Notes under the pieces: model-generated | What the model was told of the DNA's origin: nothing | Databases searched by the model: none | What the model saw: the letters and a program-made list of their open reading frames with translations, nothing else | Position numbers and translations under genes: made by a program | Shown: piece by piece, positions 47,373-57,945 of the stretch | Numbering within the stretch: position 1 is the first letter of the stretch | How the letters are laid out: each line of letters starts with the position of its first letter | DNA from: Clitopilus passeckerianus | Lineage: Eukaryota > Basidiomycota > Agaricomycetes > Agaricales > Entolomataceae | Direction of reading: 5' to 3' | Assembly: GCA_944990035.1 (NCBI GenBank) | Contig: CALYLX010000114.1 | Location: forward strand, 62,001-126,000 | DNA length: 64,000 bases

Positions 47373-49112
47373 TCACTTGATGATGACTTTCTGTGCAGCT
47401 ACTGTAGGCCAAGTACCTGTAAAGATAGGCGAGCCAGCTACCCGACGAAAACACGGAAGGTCCTTCTTTCCATCGTTCGTCTTCACAAGCAGAACCCCGA
47501 GCGATTCATTAGACGGTCCTGTAGCGAGAACGGCAAATTTGAAGGCTGATTCCTTGCTCGCATCCTCCCTAGAACCCGGCACATACACCCAATCTTTGGT
47601 GGCCTGTGTATCGGGGCCCTGCGAGAGTTCGGCGGGCGGCCCGCCTATAACGGCGAAGTTGCAGCCTCCGTCTTTTCGAGCCTGTACAAGGAAACGCCTC
47701 GGTTTATCGCTGTCGGCGTTACTTGTGGTTGGCCCCTTGCCGTCAGGACCGGTCTTGACATTGACATAGGAGTATCGGATGAACCTTCCTGCATTGGTTC
47801 TGAGGGAAAAACGGAGCGTGCCATCTCGACGCGTCAGCATTGTTACTGCATTGCCGCGAGGCTTGGGACCGTCAGTTGGGACACTGGCATGCTCTCTACC
47901 CATGAACCTGGTATGGTGTTCGGTTGGGCCAGCGCGCTTCAGGTTGAAAACAAAGCTGAGTTGGCCATCTTCACGAACTTCTGTGGAGGCGTGGACGTCG
48001 TGCAAGGGAAGAACAATGGTGAAACCGTGCGCTGGGTCAAAGTAGGCGGAGGGATTGGGAACGGTGTAACGGCCGATATCGTATCCCAATGGGAGAAATC
48101 CCTTCGGGGACGCTGCAAAGAAGCTATTCTCAGGCGAAGGTTCGCCATTCCATAAGAATACACTGTGATCCCTCGTTTTTCGGATAATCTCCTCCTGAAG
48201 GCGGAAGAACGCTCGCTGCTCTCCACCGTATCGAACAGCGATATCGACGCGAAGCATTCCGATCATGCAATACGCCAGATCTTCGACCTCCGTCGTTTCC
48301 CTGTAGGACGCCCATGCTAACCTCTCCCGGATGTTCTGCATTCCAGGCTCGAATTTGCGGAGTTCTTCGACGGATACCCCTGTTACACGGGAGATGCGCG
48401 TGAATAGGGAGTCCATCTCATCGTCTGCACCATCCTCGTCGGACTCCTTTAAGAGGTTGATCCAATCTTTGTTATAGAACCTCACGACTCTGGGAGCGAT
48501 GAGCTCCTGTAAAGTCCAGCCACGACTGAACCAAGCGTCGTGTTCAAGGTCAGACGCAAAAGTAGTTTGGGACAGGTGTATAATGCAGAGCTTTGAAGAG
48601 CGATACCACTGGAACATACTCCGAATGGATCGTTCGAGTACGGTGCTGCTCGTTTTGTCGATACATCCAGTGTCAAGCCAGGCGTAGTCACAATGGAGTG
48701 AATGGGATAACTCGCAAAATTTGATTAATTTCGCAAGTCCGGGTCGGTCTTCGAGGTGGGGTAACAGACGCTTCAACTCGTCCAACCGATTCTTCGTCGT
48801 ATTTGATCCACGAACGCTGTGCTGGTGAATGTAATTGATGACTGCACGGCTGCCTGGTCCAAGATCTGATGCATCCGCCACCAAGTATTCGTCAATGCCT
48901 TCTCGGGAGAAATTCGATATCTTCTGAACGTCTTGAAAGGTCAGCTCGTCATTACCCCATCGATGTGAAAGGATGGCGTATCCGGCCCTTTCATTGACCC
49001 AGTCCTCGATCATCTTTGTATTGACAACAGATCCCGGGTGTTTGTGGAGAAAATCTGTAGTGAATTGTTGGTCGAGTCTATTTTTGAGAGCAAAAAAGTC
49101 GACAAGAGCCAT
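47373..49112 (-). CDS. HET-domain protein (heterokaryon-incompatibility type), about 579 aa or more
   Basis: Essentially one exon. The three hallmark blocks of the HET domain are in order: GYAILSHRWGNDELTFQDVQ, DYAWLDTGCIDKTSSTVLER (followed by a MFQWYRSS segment) and DAWFSRGWTLQELIAPRVVR. HET domains trigger programmed cell death when non-self is sensed, usually fused to or regulated by STAND receptors; here it is beside two of them. The C-terminal 250 residues are beta-rich and unassigned. The first in-frame Met is at 49112 (IIRLPDMALVDFF), but the open frame runs 5' to 49211, where it meets an acceptor-like TTTAG; an upstream exon is possible. The frame shows no damage. Confidence 0.83.
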   Translation of the reverse strand: MALVDFFALKNRLDQQFTTDFLHKHPGSVVNTKMIEDWVNERAGYAILSHRWGNDELTFQDVQKISNFSREGIDEYLVADASDLGPGSRAVINYIHQHSVRGSNTTKNRLDELKRLLPHLEDRPGLAKLIKFCELSHSLHCDYAWLDTGCIDKTSSTVLERSIRSMFQWYRSSKLCIIHLSQTTFASDLEHDAWFSRGWTLQELIAPRVVRFYNKDWINLLKESDEDGADDEMDSLFTRISRVTGVSVEELRKFEPGMQNIRERLAWASYRETTEVEDLAYCMIGMLRVDIAVRYGGEQRAFFRLQEEIIRKTRDHSVFLWNGEPSPENSFFAASPKGFLPLGYDIGRYTVPNPSAYFDPAHGFTIVLPLHDVHASTEVREDGQLSFVFNLKRAGPTEHHTRFMGREHASVPTDGPKPRGNAVTMLTRRDGTLRFSLRTNAGRFIRYSYVNVKTGPDGKGPTTSNADSDKPRRFLVQARKDGGCNFAVIGGPPAELSQGPDTQATKDWVYVPGSREDASKESAFKFAVLATGPSNESLGVLLVKTNDGKKDLPCFRRVAGSPIFTGTWPTVAAQKVIIK

Positions 49113-49900
49113 ATCTGGAAGCCGGATGATCTTGAGCGGAAACTGAGGCTTCAGGTTCTCCAAAATCTGGTCTTTTTGTTCTAGTGGAAGAGAAACATCG
49201 GACCGGTGGTACTAAACAATGAGAAACGGGCTTACTTTGGAGCTCGCTGTGGTCATTGGATTGATTGGGGCGCCGTAGAGGCTAGCGTGGCGATGGTTAT
49301 TACAATCTCCAGAGTAATAATAGGTGAGAAGACGATGGCCTACCAGACGCTGCCACCAGTACGAGCCATTAGATCAGTTGTAGCGTCATGACCGGCGACT
49401 CACATTATAATGCTAGAGATTATTGACAGTGATCACTTAGTATATCAGGCCAGAAGGCATAGGGACCACCCACAGGCTACCGTCTCAATCGGTCAGCGAC
49501 TAAACGATACTGAAGTGATCTGGGAACTCACAGGCATTCTCCACAGAAATCTTCGTAAAGGGCTTCTAAACTTCCATAAGTTTCTATGGTCAATCAAAGC
49601 CGAAGAAAACACTAGATCTACCTGAATGATAAAATCGATCGTCAAGCTTGCCTTAAGCGCCGAACGTTGTGGAGGGAACGAACCCTCTTGTCATCAATAG
49701 ACGGAATCGGGACCCCGGCTATTTCGGTGTTTGCTCCATTCATGCTTTGCGAGTCGCAGTATAGACACATCGATCGGTGATCGCGGAGGATGTCAGGATG
49801 TCCTCCACCACACGAATTGTCGATGACCAATATTGGCACAACTTCGCCAGACCACTTGAGGTCACTTCAAACAACATCCCCATACTCCTGTAGCTAATCT
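49113..49900. other. HET 5' region and promoter of NAP-ankyrin gene 1
   Basis: Divergent promoter region. The HET frame continues without a Met to 49211. No other exon is supported. Confidence 0.4.
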
Positions 49901-51839
49901 ATGGACGTTGATGCACTCGAGGAGGCTCAGACGACGGTGTTAAACTTGGCCGAATCCAGCACCAAATATCTAAGCAGCTTGTCGGGAGATACCTCCCTGT
50001 TACTCGAGGATCTCCGAGAGATTCAAAAGGCCTTGAATGATCTCCAAGTCAGGTGCAAGTTCGAATGCCTAAAAATCGAAAGGAAGGTGAGCACGATGAT
50101 AATCATGATATCAGGACATGAGTCTGATCAGATCTGCTCCTAGTATCATGACCTGCAGAGGCCGTTCCTCGACAAGCTCGGAAAGCTCATTTCAAGAGGA
50201 AATCCCACGTCGAAGGGCGTCGAGGAACACCAACAGAGGCCTCCCAAAAATGCTGTTATTGGCGTTCCCAACTTCTGGCCTCGAGTTCTAGACAACCATC
50301 TTGCTTTCCACGACCTCATCGAGGAGCACGATCAGGACGCACTCAAACACCTCGCTGACATACGTCTGGAGTATCTCGGCGACTCAGATTCACCACCGGG
50401 ACCCGGATATAGAATTCTCTTTGAATTCAGCTCAAATGGCTACTTTGAGAATTCCGTCCTCTCCAAGACCTACCAGTATGATGGAACGAGGATTGGGCCT
50501 TCGGGAGACTTGGTAACACTGTCTTCCACCGGAACTATAATCGACTGGAAGAAGGGGAAGGATTTGACCCAGCGTGTCAATGGAGACCTCCGCTGTAAGT
50601 GGGCAGCTTTTCAAGAGGTCAGAACGATTCTCACACGGGCCCTGAAAGTCTCGTTCTTTCACTTCTTCGCACCTCTCACAGAGGAAGAAATCGAGGAAGC
50701 TGAAAAAGAGGGCGATGAGGACTGGTTGGCGATGATTGACGACCAAATTGAAGAAGACTACCAGCTTGGTGCCGCCCTCAAGGATCAGGTTCATTAATAT
50801 TCTCTTCAAAAAATCCTCTATTTGACATTTTGTCAATCAGATTATCCCCCACCCAGTTGATTGGTTTATGGGGAGGCATCTGATTGGGGCTCGTACCCCT
50901 GTCAGCACCTCAACTACTGTGCAGGAGATACCCTCGCTAGCCGTAAAGCCCGCACCAAGATACGGATACAAGGCAACATTGGAGTCCCTTGTTCAGAACG
51001 CGGACATCGAGCTAGCACGATCATTGCTCTTCCCGGGCGCCCAACATGGATACGTTAACCTCGTGAAGCTCTTACTCGATCGACACAGTAGAGGCACTCA
51101 ACTTGGAATCAACTCCAAGGATCACGAAGGGAGGACCTCACTCTACGTCGCGGCCAGGGAGGGACACGAGATAATTGTGGAGCTCTTGGTTAGACAAGAC
51201 CGCATCGATCTCAATTCGTCAAAGGGTGACGGAGCAACTCCACTGTTCATCGCAGCTTGGAACGGCCATGAGAGGGTCGTGAAGATCTTGTTGGGTCACA
51301 GCGGTGTAGAGGTAAATGCATACACGCATAGCGGGGAGACACCGCTTTACGCTGCGGCCCAGAATGGTCATGAGGGAGTCGTCAAGCTTCTACTCAATCA
51401 TGGCAGCGTCGAGGCCAATTTCCACCTAAAAACCGGCGCTACTCCGATCTATGTTGCAGCCCGAAATGGGCTTGCGGCAGTTGTGAAGCTGCTGATCGAC
51501 GTAGACGGTATCGATCTCAATTCGCAATACCAGGACGGCTCAACACCGCTCTTCGTTGCTGCCCAGAACGACCATGTGGAAGTGGTAAAGCTTCTTGTTT
51601 CTCAACCGGGCATCGATGTCAATTTACCCAAGAACAACGGTGCAACGCCTCTATATATTGCAGCCAATGCTGGCTCTGAGGCAATTGTGAAGGCGTTGCT
51701 TGGGGTAAATGGGATTGATCTCAATTTCCGATCTCATGGGACGACACCGTACCTTATAGCCGTCCAGAAAGGTCATAAAGGCGTGGCAGCACTGCTCGAG
51801 CCAGATAAAAGCACACCACATCTTCTGGGGCATCGGTAG
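49901..51839 (+). CDS. NAP/SET-family histone-chaperone domain fused to ankyrin repeats, copy 1 (591 aa)
   Basis: Four exons join exactly in frame: 49901-50086, 50144-50594, 50649-50788, 50841-51839. Residues about 1-260 form a complete NAP domain: a long dimerisation-type helix (ALEEAQTTVLNLAESS), then AVIGVPNFWPRVLDNHLAFH, GYRILFEFSSNGYFENSVLS, a GTIIDWKKGKDL strand, SFFHFFAPLTEEEIEEAEKE and IIPHPVDWFMGR. These are the core motifs of NAP1/SET chaperones, which bind H2A-H2B. In place of the usual acidic tail there are seven or so near-consensus ankyrin repeats to the C-terminus (GETPLYAAAQNGHEGVVKLL). No signal peptide. The fusion is supported by clean splice junctions and by a second copy. 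Role unknown; chromatin or protein recognition likely. Confidence 0.86.
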
Positions 51840-54800
51840 ATGCGTAGCACAACAGATTAGTAGGCTTAGATTATCAATTAAATGTTGTCTAGAGAGCGGG
51901 TGTTCAAGGTAAATCAAGACGTATGTCCCGGGCCCTCGCTACTCTGTCGTTGTCGAGCTTGGGATATCTTGGAAGCACGTAAGTGCACCGCCTACGTGGA
52001 GATTCAGCCCGTATCCTTTTCGGCTCCTAGCTCTAAGAATCAAAGAGTTTCCGGACGAGTCAAAACGCAAAAGTTGAGAGGATGGGGAATTGAAGGGGAG
52101 AGGGCCGTGAGAAGGAATGCCCACTTCTAGCAAGTTGCCTTTGAGATTCAATAGAGCCAAACAAAGATTTCGCAATCCACGATTCTTCGTTCCGGTCTTT
52201 TCGAGCTTCGGCAACTTCGTCAGGCTTCAAGCTTCAACTACCCCTAGGGACTTTGTTTGTTTTTGCGCCAGGTGGTCAGCAGTATTCTGTATGCGAAGTT
52301 GCTTGTACAGCTGCACGATGGTATGTTCGCATTCGTTCTGTCCTTTCATATTTTCTGTCACTCGACCAGGGCGGTCCTTGCGGCTGCTGCACTTCTCTTC
52401 TCGAATTCGAGCCTCTCATACGGCTGTTTCTTGTTTTCTTGTCCCAGATGTGCTGACTCCTCGCCTCTCTTAGACACTCGGCGAACAACTGCATCGAACC
52501 CATCAACCATGGACCCGTTGCCGCACAACAAAGCCTATAGTCTAGGCGAGCCAGCCTTCGTGCACTTTCGTTGCACCATCCCTCTTACGACTGAGTACTG
52601 AGTGCCGACTATGATACCTACCATCACAAACCTCGGACTCATTGCTACACGGCCCTCGTCTCGGGCACACCATCACCCCAAATCCCTCGTACATGATGCC
52701 CAAGCCCGTCAACATCAGGCAGACCTCTCTCGCCTTAGTCACGTACTGCCGCAATCCTTTGCCAGCCACAGCCTTGGGTATAGGCTCACAGAATGGCGGT
52801 GGTCAACTCACCGGGAACCCAGCCTTGGAATGGAAGGAACATACGAGGAACGGCTTCCCAGCAGTATATCCCTGGTTTCCTTTCCTCAGAAATGAGGTTT
52901 TTCAAGTGGTTCTTGCGACCTGCAAATGCCTAACCTCCACCAGCAATGAAGTCTACGACCGCACATCACCATTCGGGCGCCAACGTCCTGTTTCTCCCCG
53001 CTACCCATGGATATCAGCGACAACCACTCTGCGCGCCACCACTGCGGGTGAATTTGCAGATGAAGTCAGGGTACCTTTCCCAGGCGATATCATTCCACAG
53101 ATGTGAGCATCAGCCCATCGGCAGCTCAGCAGGGGCCGCAATTGCAGGAGCCCGTAGAAAAGGCCACAAACATATCGCGAGAGTGCCTGCTTCAGCCCCC
53201 AGTATATGGCACTTGCGGAAAGCAAATCGCCGCTTGCACCTCTCAACTCATCTTCCTGCTCTCCTTTTGCTGGAACCAGTTGTCGAGTCAACTCTCCTCT
53301 TCGCCGAAATTGCAGCCGACTACAAACGTGACTCTGGCACTTGCATCGTGGTATTCACCCATAGCCAGCCGGCGTATGACGGCACCTATCAACAAGCACA
53401 TCCTGAGAACGGAAGAAGGTCGACAAGATATTCCACGTTGGCAGCTGCAGGTGCAACAACCACTTTCTACCCAGTCATCTGGCCACTTCAGATATTCGTT
53501 GCAGGGTCTACGACCACGCCAACGCGCCCCGCCGTTCGAGCTTTCGCATCATGCTCTATCCCGCTATTCGTTGGTATTGGCGGAGGTTAACATCTACGAC
53601 ACCCCAGCGGGCTTCATCTGTCAGGATGCATATACCAACGTCGGTATGGCTCAAAGGCACAAGGGTCACCCCAACCACAGCAGCCAGGGCTACAAGAGCA
53701 GAGGCCTGCCGTTAGAACTTATAACCGAACCTCAAGCCTACCACCTTCAATGTCATCTTCTCCAGCTCATCCTCGAGTACCTACTACTCACGGAAGGAAA
53801 TCCCCACCTGCACCTTTGAACTTGCCTATCTGCCCTCTTCTCCCCGAACGAATGGCCGCCGAGCCAAGTTACCCTCCGCGTCACCCTCGTCATCCATACT
53901 GCTATCATGCTCATGGTGTCTGCACCAGGGTATCTGGCCATACGTAACGAGCGTATGAGTGGTACCTGGCCGCAACCGCCTCCTGCGAACGGAACTGGAT
54001 TGACATTGCACTCCCCCTCAGGAGTAGTGGGAGCAAAAGCCGAGCTCTTCCCAGCCCATCCTGGGTTCAAGACGTTTCTGCAAATGGTGGAGGCGGCGGG
54101 AACAGCCACTCTCCCGTCGACGGGATGAATCCCCTCTTCAAGCCTCTATCGGCTCTCCACGCACTCATCCAACTCCAGATGCTTCATGACCTTCGCAACA
54201 TCCCTCGACACAAATGAGGGCCGAAGCTGACATCCTATCTCCAGGGTTAATTACTACCAAGACTCCCCGATCGCAAGCACCTTCCAGCAGCGGCGACAAC
54301 CTCGCTGTAGAGTTGAAAGGTGGCCATTTCAACAGCTACCGCGCACGGAGAAGGCTCACCATCTTTGCCTTTCAACCTCCTTTCGTTCTCTGTCCATCTT
54401 CTTATGAAAGGCGCTTCTTCCCTTCATCCGGACTTGGCGTATACGGCCAGCCTGTTCTTCGCTCAACTCCGCGCCCACAGCGAGCAGCCCACCAGAGCTT
54501 CACATCCCAAGCAACTCAACCACAACTGCAGAATTCATGACAGCAACAAGGTCGTCACCTCATTCTGCCTTAGCAGCAGAAGGAACATCTGGCACCTATC
54601 CTCTCTTGCAACCCTCCAGGTTCAACCTGGTCCAGCAGCAGTGCCCAGGAATCGGAGAACATTGCGAACGCCTACACCTGTTCCTATACCTTCATGCCCA
54701 CCATGTCCGGGACCGATGCCTTCGTTGAAGAGAAGGCATGTTTTCCTTGCTTTTGCTTGAAGAAGTAACTATATGCTAATATATGCTCTCTGTTTCGTCT

Positions 54801-55859
54801 AGGTCAACCTCAATGGAAAGCTTTAAGCAATTTCCTTGCCAGCTTGGGCTCGACATAGAGCACTGGTTGCCTTAGCGGGGGCCACAGGATGTTCTCCCAA
54901 GAATCCTCCAGCGTTTGATCACGTCAACTTTGAACCAAGACCGAAACCGTCACGGCAGGTGCCCGCTAGGCAGCCAAACCTGACCCATCTCCCACTTGAT
55001 CTCCTCGATCCAAATTCGGAGGCCAGCAACATAGAGAGGACCTAGAAGCCGGAGATCACATAATGCTGCAGAGAGCCTGGAAGTGGCGTTGCGACATGCA
55101 AACGAGGCATGGAGTTGGTCAAGAGGTGACGACGGAAGAGAGATTGAAGGAGCCGAGAGAACATACCATAGAGGGCAGAGGGGGTTGGAGAATCCGAGTG
55201 CTGAGAGGAAGTTGGGAAGGAGGAAGGAGGAGGGAGAGGGAGAGAAGAGGAAACTCCAGGCGATTGAATTTGAATCGGAAGTCGGAATTCGGAAGAGGCT
55301 TTGGGCAAGGGCAGGACCTTTCGCTCTACCCCTCTCAGTCCTCCCAGACGCCGTTGGTGGCTCGAGCTGGTGCCATTAGAAGCGACTATGAAGACGCCAC
55401 GATCCTTCCTTCTTATGAGATTGGCACCCAGACCTTGGACATTTCTTGTCACCCGCATTTTACGCATACACCCAACCCACCTAAACCGTTCTGTGGATTA
55501 CCCCGCATTTTTCTTCATCATACATATACATTGTTGCTATCATTTCCCTACTGGCCATGGTTCCCCTGCATACGAATCTCACTTGCGCACGACACCTCAC
55601 ATTGCCTTTCACTGTACTCCTTCATCCTACCATACGTAGTAACGCTACGCACTAGCTGACCTATGCTTACCTCCTGCAACTGGCAGACTCGACTATACGA
55701 GTACGTGAGGGTCTTAACTGGAAGCACTGAGAGCATGCACGCCTTAGTGTATAGTCAACAAATCGTTCGAGATATGGAATACAGTATACAAAGTACAGGC
55801 CCTACAATACGTCCAATGTACACATCACCTAGAAGTGAGGGAATCCTAAGAGGTGAACA
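51840..55859. other. Long stretch without a convincing gene
   Basis: About 4 kb. The + strand is C-rich and Pro/Ser/Thr/His-rich in all frames between about 52250 and 55000, with many overlapping open frames of 60-240 codons, none with a recognisable domain or consistent intron chain (longest 53103-53819 and 52946-53590, which overlap in different frames). A purine-rich tract lies near 55205-55260. Could be a decayed or repeatedly frameshifted gene, or simple-sequence drift. No LTR or transposase motif seen. Confidence 0.4.
55205..55255 (+). repeat. Purine-only low-complexity tract
   Basis: A run composed almost only of A and G (repeats of GGAAGG, GGAGG and GAGAGG) over about 50 bases. Such polypurine tracts can form triplex DNA or act as promoter elements; no gene is tied to it here. 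Confidence 0.6.
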
Positions 55860-57218
55860 CTAAACCTTTTCAGGTCGTGGAGAACTAGGATATAGTGTGT
55901 GAGCAGTAGGTATGATCTGCAATGAAAAATATACGTACTTCAAGTTCATCTCCAGTGCCTCCGGTTGATGCTGTCGTTTCTTCCAAACCGCGTCCCAGGT
56001 CTTCCTCTCTATCCCTCGCTGCCTCCTATGGTACACCACCCAGCCCACGACCAGTACCAGTGCCAAGGCTCCCAAAGATCCCAGCACCGACCCTAGTATT
56101 GTACCTGTTCGATTATGGCCATGCGAAACCTCAGTTGAACTTGTAGTGCTCGCCCCGTTGTAAACGTAGAAATAGGATAGGGTGAGGGGAAGTGAGTCTG
56201 CATCCCCTTTATACGAGACGGAGAGGGTATGTGTCCCTTGGGGACTGAGGTTGGGCGTATCGAACAAGATATGGTTGTAGGCTGTGGTGTTGGTGGGGGA
56301 TGGGATTTCAATGGTATTGCTCCACTCGGGGTTGTTATCGATGATCCATGTTGCTGAGGCGGGGTTCTTGTGGGAGCTATCGGGGAGGAGGGTGGTCACC
56401 CATTGAGCTTTGGTTCCTTCAAAGTATGGTAAGACCAGATGAACATCGTCAAAAAGAGACGAGCACATTACCTTTGAATGTAAAGTTGAGTTGACCCCCG
56501 ATGGCGTTGGTCTGTATACCGTTGTACCGCTCTCGAATCCCCAATGGCAGTCCTTCGATGGTGGAATTGGAAGGTGGGGTGAACGAAGTGAAGAAATCCA
56601 GATTGTGATCAAAGTCAACATCCGAGTTGCATGCATCGACCATGAGGACGTCGTTGCCTTCAACCTGGTCAGTTGACGATGGCGTATACTGGATGGCGTC
56701 GACCCAAGCCGCGACCAGTAAGCTACCCTTTGAAGTAACGGCACTCCAGGAAATTTGGTGCTCTCCATCGGAAAGGTTGTCGGCTCCGCAGAGGACGTCA
56801 GGTCCCATACTAGTACCAGCTGTTTGGCCATCAACTAGACATGTCGTAGTTATGCCAGCTTCAGAGAGATCTACTGGCTGATCTTCTGAGAGACCATTGG
56901 TGGAGGCCCAATACAGATCTCCCAAAACGCTCGCCGAGGTTCCTAAGCAAATGCTATATATAATTATTGTTGCTTTTCAAAAAAAGGTAGTGAGATACAT
57001 ACCCTTGAAAGTGAAGTTGACCGCGGAAGGCGTATTCGTAATCTTCAACCGATGGGTCGTGTCGTACAAAGAGCTGCCGAAAGTACCAGTTGACTCGCCG
57101 ATATCATCATACCACCCTGCACCATACTTGATCCTTGGGTCTGCGTCGTCGACGAGCACTTGAGGTTTATTCCACTCCGCAGGGCACGGGTCTCGGCTCA
57201 TGTCGTAGACGATGTAGA
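55860..57218 (-). CDS. Type I membrane protein with two extracellular beta-type domains (5' exon uncertain)
   Basis: Exons on the minus strand: 57218-57003, 56942-56472, 56416-55860, preceded by an unresolved exon that should encode the signal peptide. Extracellular part: VYIVYDMSRD then QVLVDDADPRIKYGAGW, a V-D-D-x-D-P-x-I-x-Y-x-x-x-W motif typical of a basidiomycete surface-protein family with jelly-roll-like domains; a second similar unit ends GGQLNFTFKG. Many N-glycosylation sequons (NFT, NST, NTT, NRT). A single membrane helix (TILGSVLGSLGALALVLVVG) is followed by a short basic tail with YHRRQRG. Function unknown; probably cell-surface sensing or adhesion. Stop at 55860. Confidence 0.7.
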
Positions 57219-57945
57219 CTGGGAGATTCAGATTTCATAATCATGGTCGATTATAACATAGAATCAGGCACGGGCTTTACTTACCGTTCTGACATGTAGA
57301 AATCGGGATAAGATGCAGGAGATTGTTGCACCTATGCCAAGGAATATTCGATCACTTCCGCAGCGCGGCATTGGGGGCATGGCCAGGTCATGAGCGAGAT
57401 AGCGTCTCGGCATGATCGCGGCGAACTGAGGTTTGCACCTCTGAATTGCTTCCGTCCACACATGACGTCGGAGATTTGAATGAATACTCGAGTTCTATAG
57501 CAGCCCTAACGTCGGCCGGCTGCGTTTTGTTCCTCGTTGCAGTAAGTGTAGCTATTAGGTTACTGCAAATCGAACTTCATAACCAAGGCTTAGAAGCCAA
57601 CTCTTCTTTCGCAGGCAAACGAACGTTATACTTGATAGTGGTGTGGGAGAGTGCACTATAGCCGGCGAGGGAGACGGCGTACGATAGAGATTATGGCGTC
57701 CTAGCAGCCTGGTATATTGTTTCACAAGGCAGAAAAGCTTAGACAAGATAATGGTTGAGTAGTGGTTGATGCTTGAAGGCTGAGCAAAACAAGAAGAGCA
57801 TGTGATTTCCTCACGAAATGTGTACCGATGCTATTTACCAACTCCGCCCCTAATCCAACCTCCATGTTCGCGGCGCGCTCCCCGTCTGAAGTCGAGGAAA
57901 CATTAATTTCGTTCAAAATATATCGCTAGCCCCTATAACTGAGCT
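57219..57945. other. Divergent promoter region between membrane protein and NAP-ankyrin gene 2
   Basis: Must include the missing first exon of the membrane protein: a stretch around 57290-57340 on the minus strand can encode LLHLIPISTCQN in phase with the next exon but no ATG was found. No other gene recognised. Confidence 0.4.

Noticed and set aside
55042..55659. Opposed frames of 141 (-) and 198 (+) codons
   Set aside because: Their length comes from the stop-poor purine/pyrimidine tract; both are low-complexity and unlike proteins.
56400..56470. Apparent read-through peptide after GGQLNFTFKG in the membrane protein
   Set aside because: A normal 55-nt GT-AG intron there restores the repeat of the FTFKG-G junction seen in the previous exon.
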